From contig JAEOTF010000173.1 of NCBI GenBank assembly GCA_016840025.1, positions 1 through 29,109 on the forward strand: 29,109 bases of DNA. Direction: 5' to 3'. The translations under genes and the position numbers were made by a program. The notes under the pieces are model-generated. The model was not told the origin of the DNA. It saw only the letters and a program-made list of their open reading frames with translations, and searched no databases. Positions 24,466-29,109 of the stretch are shown here, in pieces; the stretch's first letter is position 1, and each line of letters begins with the position of its first letter. Source of the DNA: Candidatus Hodarchaeota archaeon (GTDB lineage: Archaea > Asgardarchaeota > Heimdallarchaeia > Hodarchaeales > YT1-039).

Positions 24466-24480
24466 CTCTTTTTTCTATTT
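24466..24480 (+). terminator. T-rich terminator of the por operon
   Basis: CTCTTTTTTCTATTT lies about 28 nt after the porB stop codon. It fits oligo-T termination of the porCDAB transcript. No stable hairpin is seen before it. Confidence 0.4.
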
Positions 24481-24497
24481 ATAAAAGATCGAAAGAC

Positions 24498-25058
24498 TTA
24501 TTCAGAAAGAAGGGGAAATTTATAATTCATTCCTGGGCATGGAGACCCTCGATTAATGTATTTAAGGAACAAACCAGCAGGATATTTATTTAAAATGATA
24601 TTATTCTCTTTATCTAACCTAATACCTTCTTTAATTCCTAATACTGCCTTTAGGTTTTCAATGAGGAAAAGATTATCTTCTCTTGGGAATCCCATGGTAC
24701 AAAGTTTAATGGATTGATATGGACTTTTTCTTGATTTTTTTTTGTATAGACTACCATCTTCACAATACCAAATGAAGCATTTAAACGGGGTTAGTTTTAG
24801 ATCCCTTGGAACACGCTTGGTTCCATTAAGATACCACCTTTGACGTTGGCTATGCAATTGAACTGATGAAATAGTTCGTAAATGGTATTCTCCACGGATT
24901 TCTTCTGTAATATCCTTCTTTAGAAATTCAGGACGTATTTCTAGGTATTCTTTTTCATAAAGTGTAGATGAATAGCCAGATTTCTGAAGAATTTTTTGAT
25001 GAAGTAAGATATAACCGAAACTCCAAACCATGACAACCTTGGACATGTGTACAAACAT
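24498..25058 (-). pseudogene. LAGLIDADG homing endonuclease, severed C-terminal half
   Basis: These 186 residues are the second half of a two-motif LAGLIDADG endonuclease. Visible are EYHLRTISSVQLHSQRQRW, the WYLNGTKRVPRDLKLTP linker, the second LAGLIDADG helix PFKCFIWYCEDGSL (residues 91-104, with the acidic Asp101), then IKLCTMGFPREDNLFLIENL and the closing NIILNKYPAGLFLKYINRG. Such proteins cut a long target site to spread their own gene. The first motif lies in the frame at 25528-26754 on the same strand, separated by a GC-richer insert. Endonuclease-like sequence seems to resume at about residue 15 (GYILLHQKILQKSGY), near base 25016, so the ATG at 25058 is probably not a real start. A TGA lies five codons upstream of it. 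It may be dead, or restored if the insert is spliced out. Confidence 0.7.
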
Positions 25059-25584
25059 GGCCCACCTTTCTCACAGTTAATGTATACCCGTCTCGGGGGG
25101 CAGCCCCCCACGCATTTAGCACAGGGGGATGATAGATGTTGCCATCTATCCAATCTTCTTACAGATAGGTTCTACGGTCTTAACCAAATTGATATTGGTG
25201 TGCATTCAAGCCTCTAACCTGACGCTATCTTTTCGCGTAACAAGATCGGAATCTCGGTAGCTGTCCGTGTCGTCGAGTCCTCCAATGCGTCCATTCCCGT
25301 CATTACGCCTTAGACAAGGTGTTTCGGTCGGGCTTAAGACGCATTCTCGCACTGATTGAGACAAGACGCTGAAGCTTTTTAACCATTTGGAGGAGAGGGG
25401 TGAAAGTGAAGAATCCATACTCTCCATGCCCCGTTGCCTGTTAATGTCCAAGTTTGTCGCATTTTTTGGGAACTGCTAACAGCGGGCAGAGAGTGGGCTT
25501 TTCGTGTTTTAAAGGCGAAAGAGGGAGTTAACTAGAGATAAGTGAAGAAAAATTAAAAATACCCTTCTTAGATAATCCATTTAT
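25017..25584. other. GC-richer, hairpin-rich element splitting the endonuclease gene
   Basis: Between the two endonuclease halves lies sequence visibly richer in G+C than its surroundings, most clearly at 25081-25530. It has several perfect or near-perfect stems: GGGGGG-CAG-CCCCCC at 25095-25109, GATAGATG-TTGC-CATCTATC at 25131-25150, and a longer stem pairing 25248-25256 with 25274-25280. The edges at about 25016 and 25585 are inferred from where endonuclease homology stops and resumes; joining there gives QSKTGYILLHQ, a normal-looking family sequence. The element could be a self-splicing or BHB-type intron, a non-autonomous mobile element, or a structured RNA. I do not recognise it. No open frame in it looks like a protein. 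Confidence 0.5.
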
Positions 25585-26754
25585 TCCTGTTTTTGACTGT
25601 TTTATAGTGAAATAGCTGGAGTATTTACCTTTTGATAACGATCCATCACCTAATAACGACCCCTCTACCAATTCAAGACATTGGGACGTTAAGGGAATAA
25701 TATTTCTCTTACTGAGATGAGTAGCATAGGCTCTATCTCGCCGAGGGATCCCATGTTTCTTTAAAGCCTTATGCACAACTTTTTCACTGCAATTAAGTAT
25801 TGAACCTATTTTAAGCATAGATAGCTGTTCGATGACATATTTTTGATGTATGAAATCTCTATCATCGAGAAGTTGTTGTGTGCTTAAAGGAAGTTTTTTA
25901 CCCAATGGACTTGGTCTAATTTTAATCCCATATTTCTTAAGATAACGACCAACCGTACTCCTACCACATCCAAGTTCTTCAGCAATTTGACGTATAGTCA
26001 TGTTTTTCTTAATGTAAAGGTTTTCTAAGTATTTTCTATTGTTTAATCTTTCTAGGACTTCTGTTTTAATTTTTGATTTTGGTTGATTGGATTTATAGTG
26101 TTTTGTCATTTCAATAGAGACTTGTTCCCCTCGTGCCCTCTGTGGGATGCAATGATGCTTAAGAGCTTCTCTTACTTCACTATGGTGGGTTTTCGTAATT
26201 TTAACGATCTTCCTAATTGATAGTTTTTGAACTACATAAAGATCATTGAGTTTTTCTTTATCATTGAGTATGGGATTTGTCTGCCACCTTTTCAAAGGAT
26301 TTTTGGGTCTCGTAATCTTCATCTGTTCTAGATATGTTCTTCTGGAAATTCCATGAAACTCTAAAGCTTTGTGAACTTCATAATTGTAAGTTTTGGCTAA
26401 CTGACAAATTTGACTTACAGAAAGCTTCTGCACTATGTATAGATCATAGAGTTTGTCCTTATTTTTCAGCAAAGGATTTGTATGCCAACTTTTAGTGGAT
26501 TTCCTAATTCTTTCAATTTTCGTTTGTTCTTGGGGTTTTCTTTTTGGAATTTCATGGAATTTAAGAGCCTTACTAACTCTTTCACGGGAAACTCCTATTA
26601 TTTCTGCAATTTTTGTCATTGACAGTTGCTGAATCGCATAAAGATCATAAAGATGGTTCTTATCGTTTAACAAAGGACTTTTAAACCTTATTATGTCTGT
26701 TTCATTTGAATTAGATTTTGAATTATGTTTTACATTAGTTTTCACCGATCCCAC
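25528..26754 (-). CDS. Five HTH units fused to first half of LAGLIDADG endonuclease
   Basis: This 408-residue protein carries five similar helix-turn-helix units at residues 30-71, 98-139, 164-205, 240-281 and 299-340. Each follows 'LYDLYxxQxLSxxxIxxxxxxSxxxVxxALxxHxIPxR', and basic linkers separate them. After them, LTSQCLELVEGSLLGDGSL (356-373) is the first LAGLIDADG helix with its acidic residue, followed by YFTIKQSKT. Homology then stops; the last 18 residues run into the inserted element before a stop codon. The tandem HTH array probably reads DNA next to the cut site, like the NUMOD-type modules of other homing endonucleases. The C-terminal half lies at 24498-25058. The start is GTG at 26754 or the GTG at 26745, which has AGGGTGGGA upstream; I keep the longer form. 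It is not inside a recognisable host gene. Confidence 0.75.
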   Translation of the reverse strand: MGSVKTNVKHNSKSNSNETDIIRFKSPLLNDKNHLYDLYAIQQLSMTKIAEIIGVSRERVSKALKFHEIPKRKPQEQTKIERIRKSTKSWHTNPLLKNKDKLYDLYIVQKLSVSQICQLAKTYNYEVHKALEFHGISRRTYLEQMKITRPKNPLKRWQTNPILNDKEKLNDLYVVQKLSIRKIVKITKTHHSEVREALKHHCIPQRARGEQVSIEMTKHYKSNQPKSKIKTEVLERLNNRKYLENLYIKKNMTIRQIAEELGCGRSTVGRYLKKYGIKIRPSPLGKKLPLSTQQLLDDRDFIHQKYVIEQLSMLKIGSILNCSEKVVHKALKKHGIPRRDRAYATHLSKRNIIPLTSQCLELVEGSLLGDGSLSKGKYSSYFTIKQSKTGINGLSKKGIFNFSSLISS

Positions 26755-26887
26755 CCTTAATATCTCTTATTTATGACATTTGATAAAAAGAAATATGCAT
26801 CAGTTACTCTTGATCGTATAGTTATGCTTATAACTTGGCTATTATTTTCCGACAAGAAACACCACTATTAATAAGTAGTGCAATCCC

Positions 26888-26897
26888 TATATAAAGG
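26888..26897 (+). promoter_or_regulatory. TATA box of the 26938 gene
   Basis: CTATATAAAGG-like sequence is centred about 27 nt before a predicted transcription start near 26920. The short leader still contains GGAG at 26926-26929 before the ATG at 26938. This is one of the best-spaced promoters in the window, but is inferred from sequence alone. Confidence 0.5.
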
Positions 26898-26937
26898 AAT
26901 GAATTAAGACAAACATTAGATTTATGGAGAGAATTTG

Positions 26938-28086
26938 ATGATTGGGAAATTAGGGAAATTAGGTGAACTGCTCCGCTATTTTGAGGGACTTCCCCAAGAA
27001 CTCAAATTTATTCGGGGTTTTCAGGGTTTTTTTCATGGTACGTCTAACAAGGGTAAATTCAAAGGACAATCTTTCAAACAGATACATCAAAACTTGGAGA
27101 ACTTCATTATAGACCTAACTTCCCAGATGAAAAATATTAATTGGCGATGGAAAGACCATGATTTATCGGTGGAAAGGCAACCCGAATACAAGAATATCAT
27201 GGAAGAAATTGACCTAATCACTGAGCTGTTACGAAGAACAATATCCGATCAGAAAACCCAACCCCATGTTGCTGTTGATCTAACTCAATTTTTTGATATT
27301 CTCAATAATTTTCTAGAAGACCTTCAAAAGCAGCTGGAAAGACTTTCTTTGCTTTTTAGTGATCAAAAAGGGAAGATTGAAGAAGATTCCTTTCTTGAAG
27401 AGAAAAATGAACTGATTTTTGAATTTGAATCCATAACAAAAGAACATAAAATAGAAAAGGCTGACACCTTAGTAGGAATGTTCACAAGTATCATAGAAAT
27501 GAACCCGCGTACGGCTAAACAGGAATTTAACCATATAAAAAAGCAAATCCGTAAGTTTTGGATGCGGTTGTCTACTTCTGAAGAGTATTATAACGCTATA
27601 CTACACTTATTAGAGAAAAGGGTTCAGTATCTCCAACAACGATCAATTCTTGCCCGTGAAGCTCTTTTTAGCCCGATATATCAGTTAATCGAACTTGTTA
27701 TAAGATTTTATCCCAATGATTCAAAGATTGAGTCTTTTATAACTGATACAACATTTCTTCTCTCGATATTTCAGAAAATTAATGAAAAAGAACTCATGCG
27801 TCAAATGTTTACAGAATGGATAACTCAGACTGCGGAAGAGTTAGAATTAGAGACAAAGGCTAAGAAACTCGCACAAGACCCGAAAAAAATCGAAATTCAG
27901 AACTTAAAGAAGGAAACTATTGATAAATATTCATTTTCAAATTTTTGTAATTTACTTGATACCAATGATAAGGAAGAAGCTTTCACTTCTTTCCTAGCTA
28001 ATCTAGACTACTCCCAAGTAGAAAAAATTGTGGTAATGGGGATTCCAAAGAATTTAATTCCATCGTTCCTCAAATATCATTATTAA
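26938..28086 (+). CDS. Helical protein of unknown function
   Basis: This 382-residue protein has no signal sequence or membrane segment. It is rich in Lys, Glu, Leu and Ile with heptad-like stretches, especially around residues 85-180 (DILNNFLEDLQKQLERLSLL and on) and 290-330. This suggests a mostly alpha-helical, partly coiled-coil, cytoplasmic protein. A Gly/Phe-rich N-terminal patch (ELKFIRGFQGFFHGTSNKGK) stands out. I recognise no domain. The ATG at 26938 follows GGAG by 8 nt; a TTG one codon earlier is in frame but has worse spacing. The good promoter and Shine-Dalgarno sequence support expression as a single gene. Confidence 0.7.
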   Translation: MIGKLGKLGELLRYFEGLPQELKFIRGFQGFFHGTSNKGKFKGQSFKQIHQNLENFIIDLTSQMKNINWRWKDHDLSVERQPEYKNIMEEIDLITELLRRTISDQKTQPHVAVDLTQFFDILNNFLEDLQKQLERLSLLFSDQKGKIEEDSFLEEKNELIFEFESITKEHKIEKADTLVGMFTSIIEMNPRTAKQEFNHIKKQIRKFWMRLSTSEEYYNAILHLLEKRVQYLQQRSILAREALFSPIYQLIELVIRFYPNDSKIESFITDTTFLLSIFQKINEKELMRQMFTEWITQTAEELELETKAKKLAQDPKKIEIQNLKKETIDKYSFSNFCNLLDTNDKEEAFTSFLANLDYSQVEKIVVMGIPKNLIPSFLKYHY

Positions 28087-28202
28087 TGAGAGTTGCAAAA
28101 AAAATAGAGATACTTTTGTCCTATGCAGTGGAAGCTGCTAACGATTCTAGTATAATAAAGAATATGAGAAAGGGATCCAAGGCTCTGATTGGAAATAAGG
28201 TT

Positions 28203-28772
28203 TTATACCAGCTCTATACTCTTTTTTCGTTTGAAAAAGGTATAAACTAAGTTTAGAGTAAGCAGAATGGTAATCACTAATATTAAAGGATCAAATGTGC
28301 CGAATTCACCAGCTGCTCCCGTCGTCGGTTCGTAAACTTTCATAGTTCCATAGAAAGAACCAAGCAAACCCGGTGTACCTAACTCGTAAGAATAAGTATA
28401 AGTAGCAGCAACACCTGGTTTATCGATATAATGAATAGAGACTATATGATCAGACATAGCTACTGAGCCAAAATTGAAATAATGAGTGTGGGATACTAGA
28501 GTTGTAGAACCACGTTTTATCCTGAGGAGACCATATACGTCATCATTACCAATCAGACTAATATATCCACTATATAATATATCGATGATTGAGTCAGCTG
28601 TGCACGAATATGAGAAAGAACCATAGCCAGTTTCAATGTATTTTAAATCATAGCCTGTTCCAAGATCATAAGTTTCACCTGACACATTCAGAACATAAGG
28701 ACTAATTCCGTTTATGATACCGATCAAGCATACGAGTATCAAACCATTAAATTTCATATTTTTAAAGACCAT
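28203..28772 (-). CDS. Exported, tail-anchored protein of unknown function
   Basis: This 189-residue protein has a signal sequence (MKFNGLILVCLIGIINGIS after a five-residue lead). A beta-rich body with repeated Tyr/Ser/Gly strands follows (ETGYGSFSYSCTADSIIDIL, YGLLRIKRGSTTLVSHTHYF, ATYTYSYELGTPG). The C-terminus is AGEFGTF, a hydrophobic helix and the basic tail FKRKKSIELV. It is likely displayed on the cell surface. No family is recognised. The ATG at 28772 has GGAGTGAT 6 nt upstream, so I use it. A second ATG at 28757 would give a cleaner signal sequence but has no Shine-Dalgarno sequence. Confidence 0.65.
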   Translation of the reverse strand: MVFKNMKFNGLILVCLIGIINGISPYVLNVSGETYDLGTGYDLKYIETGYGSFSYSCTADSIIDILYSGYISLIGNDDVYGLLRIKRGSTTLVSHTHYFNFGSVAMSDHIVSIHYIDKPGVAATYTYSYELGTPGLLGSFYGTMKVYEPTTGAAGEFGTFDPLILVITILLTLNLVYTFFKRKKSIELV

Positions 28773-28840
28773 TTTTCGATCACTCCATAATAGTTGGATT
28801 TGTCGTTTTTAGAGAAGAGTAAAAGAATTTCTTTATGTGC

Positions 28841-28851
28841 AATATTAAAAA
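28841..28851 (+). promoter_or_regulatory. TATA-like promoter of the 28876 gene
   Basis: AATATTAAAAA is centred about 30 nt before the ATG at 28876, so transcription would begin within about three bases of it. No Shine-Dalgarno sequence is present, which fits a leaderless mRNA. Inferred from spacing. Confidence 0.35.
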
Positions 28852-28875
28852 GATAGTTTGATAGTATTATTTTCT

Positions 28876-29109
28876 ATGAACCCACAAAAGATTCTAAGAA
28901 TATTAAACGAGTTAGATGACACAGGACGAGAAGTCCAACCTGAAGATATTGAATTAATGGCAACTCTAACAATTTTTCTGAGAAAAACCCTTATGGCACC
29001 ATCTGTACTTTCTAAACATAGCATTAACCTTGAAAAACTGGAAGAAGATATTTCAAACCTAGAACACGCAATTTCTGCAGAATATACCTTCAGAACATTT
29101 GTGGGCGAA
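28876..29109 (+). CDS. Unknown protein, N-terminal part (runs off the right edge)
   Basis: An ATG at 28876 opens a frame of 78 codons without a stop to the window end. It begins MNPQKILRILNELDDTGREV, then QPEDIELMATLTIFLRKTLM, and continues with a charged, helical segment (LEKLEEDISNLEHAISAEYTF). There is no signal sequence. I do not recognise it from this piece. A coding frame is supported by the absence of stops, the TATA-like element at leaderless distance, and codon use similar to its neighbours. Confidence 0.55.
   Translation, partial: MNPQKILRILNELDDTGREVQPEDIELMATLTIFLRKTLMAPSVLSKHSINLEKLEEDISNLEHAISAEYTFRTFVGE

Noticed and set aside
24941..25153. Minus-strand frame of 70 codons with several Cys (SSPCAKCVGGCPP)
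   Set aside because: It overlaps the endonuclease C-terminal frame and the GC-rich hairpins, which by chance give Cys, Gly and Pro codons. No family is recognised and there is no Shine-Dalgarno sequence.
25200..25360. Possible group I or group II self-splicing intron core
   Set aside because: Only short resemblances are seen (AAGATAGCGTC, GTGCG). No paired R/S elements of group I and no domain V of group II with an AGC triad and GNRA loop could be found by eye.
25206..25451. Minus-strand frame of 81 codons inside the GC-richer insert
   Set aside because: The peptide is Ser/Arg/Asp-rich low-information sequence typical of translating a structured non-coding region. No domain and no clear start signal.
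1..29109. CRISPR arrays, tRNA and rRNA genes
   Set aside because: No regularly spaced repeats, no tRNA-like cloverleaf with a GGTTCGAATCC-type arm, and no rRNA signature were seen on either strand.

Overview
The window looks like chromosomal DNA of an Asgard archaeon. It is AT-rich, densely packed and coded on both strands. The information-processing genes are archaeal in type (PheS and PheT of the archaeal/eukaryotic form), and a four-subunit 2-oxoacid:ferredoxin oxidoreductase is present. Three eukaryote-like GTPases lie within 3.5 kb: a Ras/Rab-like one, a degenerate paralogue of it, and a Rag-like one with an HKAD base-recognition motif. Many genes start with GTG or TTG behind a Shine-Dalgarno sequence, and others seem leaderless behind a TATA box. 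I cannot resolve the lineage from sequence alone.

Layout. 1-9.1 kb holds small enzymes and surface proteins: the tail of an FG-GAP repeat protein, a SerB-like HAD phosphatase, a nitrilase-family amidase divergent from a catalytically dead archaemetzincin relative, a histidine phosphatase, an SRAP/HMCES-like protein whose catalytic Cys2 is Gly, a CBM-like surface protein, a membrane-anchored subtilisin, a membrane protein coupled to an exported rhodanese, and a P-loop kinase-like protein. 9.3-14.2 kb holds a DUF362 protein, a decayed surface-protein remnant and the pheS-pheT operon (minus strand). 14.5-17.7 kb holds another tail-anchored surface protein, a small Cys-rich protein, a nucleotidyltransferase-fold protein and an AIR-synthase-related protein. 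17.7-21.1 kb is the GTPase cluster, with a prenyltransferase/squalene-cyclase repeat gene in its middle. 21.4-24.4 kb is the porCDAB operon. 24.5-26.8 kb is a LAGLIDADG homing endonuclease gene with five N-terminal helix-turn-helix units; it is split by a roughly 0.5 kb GC-richer element able to form several hairpins. 26.9-29.1 kb holds genes of unknown function and another tail-anchored exported protein.

How genes may work together. PorCDAB would oxidise a 2-oxoacid, probably pyruvate, to acyl-CoA with reduction of ferredoxin. PheS and PheT form the tetrameric phenylalanyl-tRNA synthetase. The GTPases probably belong to the Asgard signalling or membrane-associated repertoire, but their partners cannot be read from the sequence. 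Several exported proteins share a C-terminal pattern (short x-P/G-x-F, hydrophobic helix, basic tail) that suggests a common anchoring or sorting route. The strongest oddities are three family members that have lost their defining catalytic residues (archaemetzincin, SRAP, small GTPase) and the interrupted homing endonuclease.
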